Below, piece after piece: positions 15,361-23,904 of a stretch of 28,477 bases of DNA. Each line of letters begins with the position of its first letter. The stretch's first letter is position 1. The notes under the pieces were generated by a model. The model searched no databases and was not told where the DNA came from. It worked only from the letters and a program-made list of their open reading frames with translations. Source of the stretch: Bacteroidota bacterium (lineage in GTDB: Bacteria > Bacteroidota > Ignavibacteria > Kryptoniales > JAKASW01); contig JAJYJD010000009.1 in the NCBI GenBank assembly GCA_021789755.1, positions 1 to 28,477 on the forward strand, read 5' to 3'. The position numbers were made by a program, and so were the translations under genes.

Positions 15361-17283
15361 TTGTCTGGGGCCGGGGTCAAATATGAAAGTGTAGCCGCCG
15401 CCTTGGTGCTGGCACTCGTGCTGGATACGGGAGACTCGGTCGCCCAGTCGGGGGAAGAAGAGGTGATGGAAGAAAATGTTGTCGAATCGGTCCTGACTAA
15501 CTCGGATGATGTCGCAGATATACTGACCCCGATCGATATCAACGAAGCGACACTGGAAGATTTGCTGTCGATCGCCGGAATTGACGAAACGAGCGCAGCT
15601 TCAATTATTGCATACAGAGAGAGGAATATATTCATCCGAAGTCTGGAGGAAATTTCAAATATAGACGGCATCACACCGGCGCAAATGTCGGCACTGATGC
15701 GGCGTACCAGGATTTTGGAGAACAACCGGCTGAGTGCCGAGATGACTTCTTACGCCGCCTTTTCTCCCCAGCGGAGCTCCCTCTACGAAGGCGCTTACGG
15801 AGACTACGGCTTATCGAACTTCCAGCGGGTGGAATTCTCGTATCGGAATTTCGAAGGCTGCGCAGTCACGGACAAAGATCCGGGCGAAAGCAATTATGCC
15901 GACTTCTATTCGTTCGCGTTGGCCGGACAAAATGTCTGGCTGTTCTCGGCTGTGAATGTCGGGAATTACGCCCTCAGTCTCGGTAACGGACTGCTGTTCT
16001 CGAGCGGCGGAATGATATCCAAATCTGCAGGGGCGATCACGCCGCTGTTCACGACCAGAGCATATTCTCTCAGGCCATATCGATCGAAAGGAGAAAGCAA
16101 GTTTCTGAGAGGCGCGGCATTTGCCGTTCCGGTGGGAGGGTTCGAGTTTACCGTCTTCACTTCAATGAAGGACCTTACAGCACGGATTGACAGCGCAGGT
16201 TGCGTCACTTCGATAGATTACTCGGGTCTGACTCTATCTTCGTCCGCTTCGCGAGGGAAGCTGCGCGAGACAATCGCAGGGGGCGTCGTGCGTTACGACG
16301 CCCCGGCGCTGAACGGCGGCTTTTCGGCGATTCACTTTTCCTACGACCATCCGTTCATGAGTTACTACGGCAAACAAATCCTGGCTCTCGAATCATTCGC
16401 GCGTTTGCACGTCGGTCGTCTGGCTTTCTCCGGAGAGATCCTGTTTGACAGATCCACCTCCTTCACGTCGAATGTCAGTCTGGATTACGATGATGCACGT
16501 TTTGCCGTCGGGGCGCGCATCCTTCGTTCACAAATAGTTCAGAATTACAGCGGTCCTATGTCCGAAAGCTTTCCCACAAATCCCGAGGAAGGAATTTATT
16601 TCGGTGCAAGTCTCCGTCCCATCGATTTTGTGAAGCTCGGATTCTATTACGACAGGTTCAGAATCATATCCATTTCAGGTGAACCCGACCGGAGCGGCGA
16701 GGAGATTTTTGTCGATTCGTACATATCGCTCACGAGAGAAAGGATTTTCGAAGGTACCGGCACGCTTTTGTATTTGCGATACAAATACAAGACTAAGGAA
16801 GACCCTTTTATACCCTTTACTGATTTTCCCGTCGCGCTCTCCGTTATCGCGGGTTCGAAACAGAGTTTCAGGATCGATTTCGTACATAAATTCGGGGCCC
16901 TTTTTTCAATTCGAGCAAGAACGGAAAGAGTTTTCATTTCATCCGGGGAAAAGGGTGGAATGTTTCAGTTCGGTTGTCGGTGGAATTTCATGAAGGGATC
17001 CGTCGAATCCAGACTCTGCTTCTACCGGACTGATTCTTACAAATCCGCGTTCTATACGGTTGAGAGCGACCTCCCGTACGTGATGGGGTCGACTTTCCTT
17101 TACGGGGACGGTGGGCGGCTCTTCATAATTGGAAACTGGAAGCTGACGCGCTCCTTTGCGGTCGGCATTAAAGTGGGCAGGGACATTTACCATGGAAACA
17201 GGGAAATCTCGGTCGGATCCGCATCAAAAAGCCTTCCCGGATTGTCGGAAATAAGCGCGGAGGTCGGTTATACAATCAACTGA
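15361..17283 (+). CDS. Outer-membrane protein with N-terminal helix-hairpin-helix (ComEA-like) domain
   Basis: The 640-residue product has a hydrophobic N-terminus (about 8-27) and an acidic linker (31-55). A pair of helix-hairpin-helix motifs follows (about 58-118: IDINEATLEDLLSIAGIDETSAASIIAYRERN, then LEEISNIDGITPAQMSALMRR, quoted in parts by position). About 510 residues rich in alternating aromatic/polar beta strands, like a large outer-membrane barrel, complete it, ending EVGYTIN. HhH pairs usually bind DNA, as in ComEA; here the domain would face the periplasm or surface. The start is TTG, chosen because GGAGG sits 9-10 bases upstream and no in-frame ATG or GTG gives a signal peptide. 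Similar HhH-plus-barrel proteins occur in Bacteroidota and Ignavibacteria with no established role. Confidence 0.72.
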   Translation: MSGAGVKYESVAAALVLALVLDTGDSVAQSGEEEVMEENVVESVLTNSDDVADILTPIDINEATLEDLLSIAGIDETSAASIIAYRERNIFIRSLEEISNIDGITPAQMSALMRRTRILENNRLSAEMTSYAAFSPQRSSLYEGAYGDYGLSNFQRVEFSYRNFEGCAVTDKDPGESNYADFYSFALAGQNVWLFSAVNVGNYALSLGNGLLFSSGGMISKSAGAITPLFTTRAYSLRPYRSKGESKFLRGAAFAVPVGGFEFTVFTSMKDLTARIDSAGCVTSIDYSGLTLSSSASRGKLRETIAGGVVRYDAPALNGGFSAIHFSYDHPFMSYYGKQILALESFARLHVGRLAFSGEILFDRSTSFTSNVSLDYDDARFAVGARILRSQIVQNYSGPMSESFPTNPEEGIYFGASLRPIDFVKLGFYYDRFRIISISGEPDRSGEEIFVDSYISLTRERIFEGTGTLLYLRYKYKTKEDPFIPFTDFPVALSVIAGSKQSFRIDFVHKFGALFSIRARTERVFISSGEKGGMFQFGCRWNFMKGSVESRLCFYRTDSYKSAFYTVESDLPYVMGSTFLYGDGGRLFIIGNWKLTRSFAVGIKVGRDIYHGNREISVGSASKSLPGLSEISAEVGYTIN

Positions 17284-17298
17284 AGCCGGCAGTATGCT

Positions 17299-17997
17299 TC
17301 AGCGAACCAGGGAAACCACGTCCAGCAAGCGCGTTCCTTCGAACTTCCCATAGTTGTCGAAATCGAATGCGAATCGCGCGATACCGATTTGCTCGCACGC
17401 ATGGCAGCCGTTACGGATATTGTAACTCACAATGAATCTCTGACCGCCGCCGGTTAGTGATTGGGAGACCGGCTGGTCGAATGCGAATCTGTCGCCGGGC
17501 CAAACGGAGGCATCGGGAAACCTGCCCACGATGTCGAGGTAAACCGAATCTTTCTTAAGTGTGGTCAGGTCCACAAACTGAAAATCGTCGACGTCGATCA
17601 TGTCAGGGATGCCGTTAACGAGAGATATGCCGAAGTTTTCGTTGGCCCTGAACGGGTAAGAGACATAAGCCACATCGACGATCCCGGTATTTATGAAATG
17701 CCGGACATAGCCCGTGGTGTCGGTCAGCGCTGCGAACCTGACCGCTTCGGCAGATGCGCCGAGATCTGTCATCAGACTTATGAAGCACCTCTGGAAATTT
17801 GGGGAGGCAAGAGCGCTGCATCTCCTGCCCATAATCTTCCTGAAATCCGAGGGCGGATGCCAGACAACGTTCGAGTCAATTCGCGTGGCGGCCGTCGTTA
17901 CCACAACGTCCTGCGCATCAGCTCCGCGAGCGAGGAGAATGAAGAAGAGCACCGGCAGTATTTTATTATTTAGTTGTCGAGTTGTATTATGTGACAT
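17299..17997 (-). CDS. Secreted protein of unknown function with a CxxC pair
   Basis: Not recognised. The 232 residues begin with a signal peptide (hydrophobic 14-23, cleavage near ADAQ-D at 28-29). The mature part is mixed alpha/beta with four cysteines: C60, C71 and a GCHAC pair near residue 198. The C-terminal segment FIVSYNIRNGCHACEQIG, then IARFAFDFDNYGKF, looks like a conserved family signature rather than random sequence. The lone CxxC could form a disulfide or bind a metal; it is not CxxCH and so not a heme site. ATG 17997 has AGGAG at about 12 bases. The gene converges with the HhH-barrel gene (15 bases between stops). Confidence 0.75.
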   Translation of the reverse strand: MSHNTTRQLNNKILPVLFFILLARGADAQDVVVTTAATRIDSNVVWHPPSDFRKIMGRRCSALASPNFQRCFISLMTDLGASAEAVRFAALTDTTGYVRHFINTGIVDVAYVSYPFRANENFGISLVNGIPDMIDVDDFQFVDLTTLKKDSVYLDIVGRFPDASVWPGDRFAFDQPVSQSLTGGGQRFIVSYNIRNGCHACEQIGIARFAFDFDNYGKFEGTRLLDVVSLVR

Positions 17998-18087
17998 TGA
18001 AGGCCGGCTCCTGCTGGCAAACTAACTAACGAACATAATCAAGTCAACGACAATCAACCGGTAAGAAGTTCAGAAAGATTCATCAAG

Positions 18088-18711
18088 ATGAAACAAAAGA
18101 ACTCTGTAATCGTTTTCGACCTGGGCAATGTGCTGCTGCCCTTCGATTATAAGATAATTCTTCAGAATCTCGACAGTGTTGAGAACGGACTCGGCGAGAA
18201 GTTTGCGGTGTTCTACAGGAACAACTACGACGTTCACAGGAGGTTCGAACGCGGGGAGTTGTCGACGGACGAATTCGCCGAGATCATGCTGGGCGTACTG
18301 GAACACAAAGTTGCGAAGGAGAGGTTCTTCGAGATTTACTCCAAGATGTTCACGGTCAACGAGGTGCTGGTCGGCGTTCTCCCTGTTCTCAAGAAGAACC
18401 ACAGACTGGTCTTGCTTTCGAACACGAATGCGATTCACCAGCGGTATGGCTGGCAGGACTACGATTTCCTGAGACTGTTCGACAAACTCGTGCTTTCGCA
18501 TGAGGTCGGGGCGGTGAAGCCTGAGGAGAAGATATACCGTGCCGTGGAGGAATTTACGCGGGCAGCACCGGAGCGGCACTTCTACATCGACGATATCCCG
18601 GATTATGTCGCGGGAGGCGCTAAAATGGGTTGGGATGCGGTACAGTTTGTGGGGAACAGGGAGCTATTCGGCGATTTCGAGAAGCGCGGGATAGTATTCA
18701 GGGCAAATTAG
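18088..18711 (+). CDS. HAD-superfamily phosphatase, YihX-like
   Basis: The closest recognisable relatives are YihX-type HAD hydrolases, which in E. coli release phosphate from alpha-D-glucose 1-phosphate. The 207 residues show HAD motif I VFDLGNVLL (nucleophile D11; the usual second Asp is replaced by Gly as in YihX). Motif II is LLSNTN (S111) with a following His, motif III Lys is in VKPEEKIY (K144), and motif IV is YIDD (D168-D169). A four-helix cap lies between about 20 and 90. Substrate cannot be read from sequence. Its stop region overlaps the end of the convergent amidase gene by 4 bases. The ribosome-binding site is weak (AGAAAG). Confidence 0.88.
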   Translation: MKQKNSVIVFDLGNVLLPFDYKIILQNLDSVENGLGEKFAVFYRNNYDVHRRFERGELSTDEFAEIMLGVLEHKVAKERFFEIYSKMFTVNEVLVGVLPVLKKNHRLVLLSNTNAIHQRYGWQDYDFLRLFDKLVLSHEVGAVKPEEKIYRAVEEFTRAAPERHFYIDDIPDYVAGGAKMGWDAVQFVGNRELFGDFEKRGIVFRAN

Positions 18712-19292
18712 CGTGGCTGAGCGGAGCGCCCCCGTGCGGCCCGCCCCAACATTTCGTCGAATTTTTTCCAATCGAAATTCCATGGATCCGTTTTTCTTCC
18801 GGGGGCAATGTCCTTGTGGCCGAGGACATATTTTAGGCTGTACTTGCTTTCGAGACATCTGACGAGAAGAACCAGAGAGGCGTACTGGGCATTTGTAGGC
18901 GAATCGTGGATTGTATTCACGAGTTCTATTCCGATAGAAACCGAGTTGACGTCAGTTTTCCCATCAGGCAGCCGGCTCTTTCCGGCATGGTAAGCGATGT
19001 CGCTGTCCGCGACCAGCCTGTAGATGTCGCCGTTTCTCCCGATGATGTAGTGAGGACTGACGTCGATCTGCTTGTATTCGCGGAGTATCCCCGCTATGCT
19101 GAACGAATCGGGCGTGAGTATGTTGTATGAAGAATGGATAATTATTGCTTCGATCTTCCTTGGATGAGGGATTGTTCGGTACCCCCAGCTCAGGAGCTGA
19201 TCGATAATCTTCGGTTGGCTGCAGGGTCCTGCTGGCACACCTTGTGGATGCCCAAGGAATAGGAAGATGCCTAAGATTGCCGGGAGAAACAT
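18708..19292 (-). CDS. Secreted N-acetylmuramoyl-L-alanine amidase (Amidase_2 type)
   Basis: This is a zinc amidase that cuts the bond between muramic acid and L-alanine in peptidoglycan. The 194 residues have a signal sequence (about 1-21) and the Amidase_2/PGRP domain. Zinc ligands are H53 (IIIHSS), H159 (VLGHKDIAPGRKTDPW) and D169, with catalytic K167. HYIIGRNGDIYRLV at 81-94 and AYHAG at 100-104 are also typical. This resembles secreted amidases of the AmpD-like/T7 lysozyme-like group; no cell-wall binding domain is present. No ribosome-binding site is visible before ATG 19292. A TAATAT hexamer lies only about 10 bases upstream, so the message may be leaderless. It overlaps the HAD gene tail to tail by 4 bases. 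Confidence 0.93.
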   Translation of the reverse strand: MFLPAILGIFLFLGHPQGVPAGPCSQPKIIDQLLSWGYRTIPHPRKIEAIIIHSSYNILTPDSFSIAGILREYKQIDVSPHYIIGRNGDIYRLVADSDIAYHAGKSRLPDGKTDVNSVSIGIELVNTIHDSPTNAQYASLVLLVRCLESKYSLKYVLGHKDIAPGRKTDPWNFDWKKFDEMLGRAARGRSAQPR

Positions 19293-19369
19293 CGTGCTTT
19301 TATATTAATAAGAATCTGTGTGACATGATACGCGAGAAAGCTAGGGAAAGAAATCGGCCGACAGTAGAA

Positions 19370-19393
19370 GAGTCCCGCTCGATGGCGGGACTC
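19370..19393. repeat. Nine-bp inverted repeat, possible terminator or cruciform
   Basis: GAGTCCCGC (19370-19378) and GCGGGACTC (19385-19393) form a perfect stem around TCGATG. No T-run follows on either strand. It lies in the region between the amidase start and the end of the beta-helix gene. Confidence 0.4.
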
Positions 19394-19431
19394 CTCGACA
19401 ATGGCGGGTTGATAAGATTGTGGCTTTAGAC

Positions 19432-19497
19432 GACGAAGTCACTTGATCATCAACCCCGCTTAAAGAGCCGCGGGGTTTCTGTCGAAACGACTTCGTC
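19432..19497. terminator. Nested inverted repeats at the end of the T9SS beta-helix gene
   Basis: An inner stem AACCCCGC (19452-19459)/GCGGGGTT (19470-19477) is enclosed by an outer stem GACGAAGTC (19432-19440)/GACTTCGTC (19489-19497). The outer arm overlaps the stop codon of the minus-strand gene ending at 19496. The inner stem is the likely terminator core, though the T-tracts are short. The double structure is more than a simple terminator needs. Confidence 0.55.
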
Positions 19498-22400
19498 ATT
19501 TCAACATCAACATCTTCGTGACTTTCGAATAAGTCGGAGTCGTGAGCCTGTAGAAGTAAACACCGCTGGCAAACCTCGAGCCGTCAAACACGACTTCATG
19601 AGGACCCGCGGTCTCTTCTCCATCGACCAGGGTGGCCACCACTCGGCCGAGTATGTCATAGACCTTCAAAGTCACATCGCTTCCCGCTGAAAGCTTATAG
19701 CTTATGACTGTGGTCGGATTGAACGGATTTGGATAATTCTCGAGTGACGGTTCGGAGGCTGCTACGGATTCAGAATCAGATTTAGCAGCTGGACTTGCAG
19801 CGCTCTGTGAGCCTCCACTACTATACCCTAATGCCAGAAGTTCACCCTTATCCATTGTCGATCCGTACTCTGTAACCAGTTGGCTGAGCGCGGTAGAAGA
19901 CACCTGATCAACAGCGGGATCGAAAAAGCGCATCGACGCAAGGAGGATGAGCGCCTGCTTTTCAGATTCCGTGCCGGGATATTTCGAAATCACGTCGTTC
20001 AATGTTGTCTCCGCCTTCGAGGTCTTGTTTGTCGATTCGTAGGCATAGCCCAATAGGACCTCGCCATTTTCTCCGAGTGCACCTGAGGATTGGCTTGCTG
20101 ACTGCAGATCTGCAATGATTGTAGTGTCTCGTGTTAGTTGAAACATGTTGAATAACCGTGCCAGTGCCCTCACTTTAAGTTCCGTGCTTATGCTGTCGCC
20201 TAGGAGGGTCCTGTAAGCAGCAACTGCAAGAGGATATTCTCCTTCCGCGCCTGCCTGTTCCGCGAACTGAAAAAGAGATGTGGGATCACTTCCGGAGGGA
20301 AGCGGGCTTGCGGAATTTACGGCTCCTTCCTGATTGACTTCCTGAGCCACAGGTCCGCCGCTGATCGGGCAATTAAGAGGAGAAGACAATGCGCCCGTGT
20401 AATCCAGCGAAGATCCGCTTTGAGTGTAGAACTTTGACGCATCGGGCGGATATTGTCCCCACCAGTCATAATCCGCAGTGATCGTGCTTCCGGTGCTCCC
20501 TTCGGAGATTGCGTTGTAAGAGGTGTTTCCGTAGATCTGGTTGCATGTTCCCACGTACCACCTGCCCGTGTACTGGCCGAAATCAATTACACAGTTGTTG
20601 TTGGCGATAATGCCGTACTTGTTGTTAGTCACTGTAATTCCTCCGGCGACGCTTTGGCTCCCGGTCCAAATCTGCGATCCGGTCCCGCAATAGATGCCGA
20701 CATTGTTGTTTGAAGCTGCATCCTCAAGCAGATAAGCATCGGAAGTATAAAAGGCGAGTCCATCGGATCCGTTGTAGTCGGTTGTATTCGACTCAATGGT
20801 AGGAACCCCGGTGCCGTCATCAGAACTTATTATGCCTACGTAGCAGTTGTGTTCAATTGTGTTGCCCGTAATCGTCGGGCTCGAGTTCCCCTGGAGAATA
20901 ACGCCATGTCCGGCGCCAAGTTCTTGTATCGTGCAGTTACTTAGTGTACCGCTGCTGCTTGTGCTGAAACGGACTCCGCTCCACGAAGTAGACTGGCCGT
21001 TTATCGTTGTGTTTGTGATTGTGGGAGATGAACTATAGACCTGAATAGCTGCTGCGGAATCGGATCCACCGCCTGAGAAATCGGAATTATTTATAGTGCA
21101 GCCCGACACGGTCACGTTCGCTGAGTACATTATTATGGGTGAAGTAGCTGAAGAGATGGTGCAGTTGTTAATTGAAACGCCGCTTGTACTTGCGGTAATT
21201 CCTCTCCATGTGCCGGATGATGCGGTGAGCGTCATGCCGTTTCCGTTCAGCGCGCCGTTTGTGACAAGAGTTGCACCGGATGGAAACTTCATTGTCGCGC
21301 CGGAGCTGCCGGTTAATGTCACTCCGGACGGTATCGTCACGCTGCCTGCCATGGGCCAGGTGCCGGAGGGAATCGTAGAGCTGTAGGTGACCGTGGAATT
21401 GCTATACTTGGCTGTGACCGTGGAGTTTGGAGATTTAAAAACCACAGCGATGGAATCATAGCCATTCGCTTGAGGCCCGGGGTCGCTTATGCTTACACCT
21501 GACGTATCCCACCCGGCGAAGAAAGCGGCATACCCGTTTATCTCCTTGATGAGTGGTGCCCGAACTGAATAGATGGGAAGCGAGGGATTAAAAGTCTCGT
21601 TCTGATTTTCAAACACACCGACAAATTTCGACGAGAGTGTTATCTGCAGGGGTGACGGTCCTGCGAGAAAAGGCTTGGCTTGTCCCAGGTTGTGGTAACC
21701 GTAGGTGTTATCATAGAAACGTGAATCGCTCGAATCGACAAGCCATGGGTCTTTGAACTCGACAGAATCATTTGTGAGTGTGGCATATCCGATAAGCGAG
21801 TCTTTAACGAGCGGGCCTCCGTAGACAGCCACGTAATGGCACGCGAGGTTTGTGAGATTCGAATCAACAAAAACGGTATAGAAATTATCAACCTCACCGG
21901 AAGTGTTCCAATAATTGAATTTAGTCTCTGAAGATGAAAGATATTGGGGCTGCGACTTTATGTACTCGTCCTGGTTCTGAGACAGGACAAGCATACTTGC
22001 CTCAAGAGGCGTGTTCCAATCAGCTTCGTACTCGTCTGGGTAGCCGTAGCTGAAGTGATAAATCAACGTGTCGTTGGACTGCACATTTCCTCCGACGTAG
22101 AGCGTAACCGGCACTTGTTGGGGTGTCCCGTCCCAACCGACGTCGTCGACCTCAGCACTATCCCTGAAGTCGGATCCTTGCACAACTACCTTATTGTCAT
22201 AACGCTGGCCCGGCATTCCGTCCGGAGTGACGAAACTCGCAGTCGAGTCGAGAGGCGTGGATTGCCAATAACCGGTGCTCTTGTACCACCAGGTGTAACG
22301 GAAATCTGATCTCTGGGGAATTTGGACACCATCGGAATCAACGACTGCGGTTATCCGGCATATCCACTCGTCATTTCCGCTCTTGTCCTTGTAGTACCAC

Positions 22401-22546
22401 TGCATGTCGCTTACAACGAGAGACACACTGTAGGTAGACTGTGCACGGACGAGAGAAGGGGCTAACAACAAGCCCAAAAGGATAGCTCCGGTTGTAAACT
22501 TGCGCCCGTGAATCAAATTCCCCCAAATCGCCATAAATCCTCTCAT
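19496..22546 (-). CDS. Large T9SS-exported parallel beta-helix protein
   Basis: The 1016-residue secreted protein has a signal peptide (cleavage near RAQS, residue about 36) and an N-terminal beta-sandwich region (about 40-370). A right-handed parallel beta-helix follows (about 395-735), with repeated turns such as NNCTISS, SGCTINN, TNTTINGQ, SNCTIQ, TGNTIEHN. A helical, TPR-like segment comes next (about 765-900: FAEQAGAEGEYPLAVAAYRTLL). The T9SS domain (last 82 residues: ENYPNPFNPTT ... GVYFYRL ... KMLMLK) ends it. Parallel beta-helices often bind or cleave polysaccharides, but no catalytic motif is evident. ATG 22546 follows AAAGGAG. The lipoprotein gene upstream ends 23 bases before, so the two form an operon. 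Confidence 0.88.
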   Translation of the reverse strand: MRGFMAIWGNLIHGRKFTTGAILLGLLLAPSLVRAQSTYSVSLVVSDMQWYYKDKSGNDEWICRITAVVDSDGVQIPQRSDFRYTWWYKSTGYWQSTPLDSTASFVTPDGMPGQRYDNKVVVQGSDFRDSAEVDDVGWDGTPQQVPVTLYVGGNVQSNDTLIYHFSYGYPDEYEADWNTPLEASMLVLSQNQDEYIKSQPQYLSSSETKFNYWNTSGEVDNFYTVFVDSNLTNLACHYVAVYGGPLVKDSLIGYATLTNDSVEFKDPWLVDSSDSRFYDNTYGYHNLGQAKPFLAGPSPLQITLSSKFVGVFENQNETFNPSLPIYSVRAPLIKEINGYAAFFAGWDTSGVSISDPGPQANGYDSIAVVFKSPNSTVTAKYSNSTVTYSSTIPSGTWPMAGSVTIPSGVTLTGSSGATMKFPSGATLVTNGALNGNGMTLTASSGTWRGITASTSGVSINNCTISSATSPIIMYSANVTVSGCTINNSDFSGGGSDSAAAIQVYSSSPTITNTTINGQSTSWSGVRFSTSSSGTLSNCTIQELGAGHGVILQGNSSPTITGNTIEHNCYVGIISSDDGTGVPTIESNTTDYNGSDGLAFYTSDAYLLEDAASNNNVGIYCGTGSQIWTGSQSVAGGITVTNNKYGIIANNNCVIDFGQYTGRWYVGTCNQIYGNTSYNAISEGSTGSTITADYDWWGQYPPDASKFYTQSGSSLDYTGALSSPLNCPISGGPVAQEVNQEGAVNSASPLPSGSDPTSLFQFAEQAGAEGEYPLAVAAYRTLLGDSISTELKVRALARLFNMFQLTRDTTIIADLQSASQSSGALGENGEVLLGYAYESTNKTSKAETTLNDVISKYPGTESEKQALILLASMRFFDPAVDQVSSTALSQLVTEYGSTMDKGELLALGYSSGGSQSAASPAAKSDSESVAASEPSLENYPNPFNPTTVISYKLSAGSDVTLKVYDILGRVVATLVDGEETAGPHEVVFDGSRFASGVYFYRLTTPTYSKVTKMLMLK

Positions 22547-22569
22547 GATTTACTCCTTTCAGGTAATTC

Positions 22570-23904
22570 TTATCTTTTCCCGATAAGTACCGTTGCATAC
22601 GATCCGACCTCCCCAACTGCTATTACTGTGTTCCCGTTCACCGACACCGAATTATATTGTCCGTTCGAGAAGGATAGCTGAGGGAACGTCTGCCATCTCA
22701 CCCCGTTGAAATGACTAACTAATCCGAAGTCGCCAACGACGAAGACGTCGTTGGGCCCGGTCCCTCTAACAGATTCCGAAAAAATAGATGGAATATCTGT
22801 AATGTGTTGCCAGGGCCGGTCGAGTCCTCTGCTTATGTAAAGACCGTCCCCGCACACATACCATTCCTTCCCGTCTGCGCTCCAGATTCCGACGAGCGTT
22901 GTGGTGGGCAATGTCGACGTTTGCAATCTCGAAGCACCCGACGCGGACAACTGAAGGATTGAAACACCGTTATTCGTAAATGCGTCGGATCCCACGGCAA
23001 GTACCTCCTGGCTGCCGCTGTTCTTGTCGGTGACTCCCCAAATGTCATGAACATCCAGAGTGGTTCCGCTCTCGATCTTGTTCCACGTGTATCCGTCGTA
23101 GTGAACTATACCTCCATTCAATCCTACGAAGTACATATCGTTGAACTTACTACCCCAACACTTCTCGCAGAGGAGGGAATCGTCGCCCGTAAGAGAGCGA
23201 ATGTCGTTGGAGACCCAGGACAAGCCATTGCCGAAGACCGCAATGTCTCCAACTAACCAAACTTGGGCTGGAGAGAAGGCGAAAGTGCCGTAGAGCGGTA
23301 CGGTTACCGTGTAACCTCTGAATGGCACGCTCACTCTCTTGACTTGCCAACTAACTCCGTTCCAGACGGCCAAGTTGTACGGCAACGGGTCCGTGTGTCC
23401 CGTCGAATCGTTTAGGTATATGGCACCCACAGCATATGCAAGAGTGTCGTTTATTATTGCCACGTCTTCAAAATCACTCGATGAAACGCCATTCCCGAAT
23501 GTGTATGTCTGCCACGTGAAGTTGCTGCTCGTCGTGTCCATGGTCGTAACTTGAAGAGGCAGACTTGTGTCCGATACCTGGTTTCTAATGTACCGGTACG
23601 CTTTATAAGTGTAGGCCTGTTCCGGTTCTGCGGTCGTGTCGATTACCGTTGTATCCGAACCGGTCAGGTTTCCTGTCAGGACCGTATCGCCGTCTCTGGT
23701 CATCTTGAACTCTCCGCCGCTGACCACTGACGGCTGACCGCTGTACGCTAGCTTCAGCGAGACTTCCGTACATGTCACGTAATCCGTTGAGAGCTGGAGA
23801 TTCTGACCGATGTGTGGACCTGTGGGTGAAGATTTACAGCTAAACGAAAGCGTGGTGAGGAGCGCCAGAAGGAGTGATTGTTGCAGCAAATAGTGCTTGT
23901 GCAT
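22570..23904 (-). CDS. Lipoprotein with Fn3-like and beta-propeller-like domains
   Basis: The 444 residues start with a signal peptide ending SFSC (probable lipidated C23, a slightly relaxed lipobox). An Fn3-like domain follows (about 37-118, with QAYTYKAYRY). About 320 residues with recurring blocks of the BNR/Kelch kind come next: AYAVGAIYLND, VWLVGDIAVFG, DMYFVGLNGGIVHYDG, EVLAVGSD, EWYVCGDGLYI, DVFVVGDFGLVSHFNG, VIAVGEVGSY. Those blocks suggest a six- to seven-bladed propeller. The segment around 125-165 (TSSNFTWQTYTFG) resembles a lipoprotein family I associate with Ignavibacteria; that is memory, not a search. It is the first gene of a pair with the T9SS beta-helix protein and may anchor or help it. 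Ribosome-binding site AAGGGG precedes ATG 23904. Confidence 0.82.
   Translation of the reverse strand: MHKHYLLQQSLLLALLTTLSFSCKSSPTGPHIGQNLQLSTDYVTCTEVSLKLAYSGQPSVVSGGEFKMTRDGDTVLTGNLTGSDTTVIDTTAEPEQAYTYKAYRYIRNQVSDTSLPLQVTTMDTTSSNFTWQTYTFGNGVSSSDFEDVAIINDTLAYAVGAIYLNDSTGHTDPLPYNLAVWNGVSWQVKRVSVPFRGYTVTVPLYGTFAFSPAQVWLVGDIAVFGNGLSWVSNDIRSLTGDDSLLCEKCWGSKFNDMYFVGLNGGIVHYDGYTWNKIESGTTLDVHDIWGVTDKNSGSQEVLAVGSDAFTNNGVSILQLSASGASRLQTSTLPTTTLVGIWSADGKEWYVCGDGLYISRGLDRPWQHITDIPSIFSESVRGTGPNDVFVVGDFGLVSHFNGVRWQTFPQLSFSNGQYNSVSVNGNTVIAVGEVGSYATVLIGKR

Noticed and set aside
17400..17410. GCHAC in the orphan secreted protein considered as a heme site
   Set aside because: Heme c attachment needs CxxCH; here the second Cys is followed by Glu.
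20700..21400. Repeat-like DNA inside the beta-helix gene considered as a tandem repeat array
   Set aside because: The periodicity is at protein level (beta-helix turns) with variable DNA; no exact direct repeats suggestive of CRISPR or satellites were seen.
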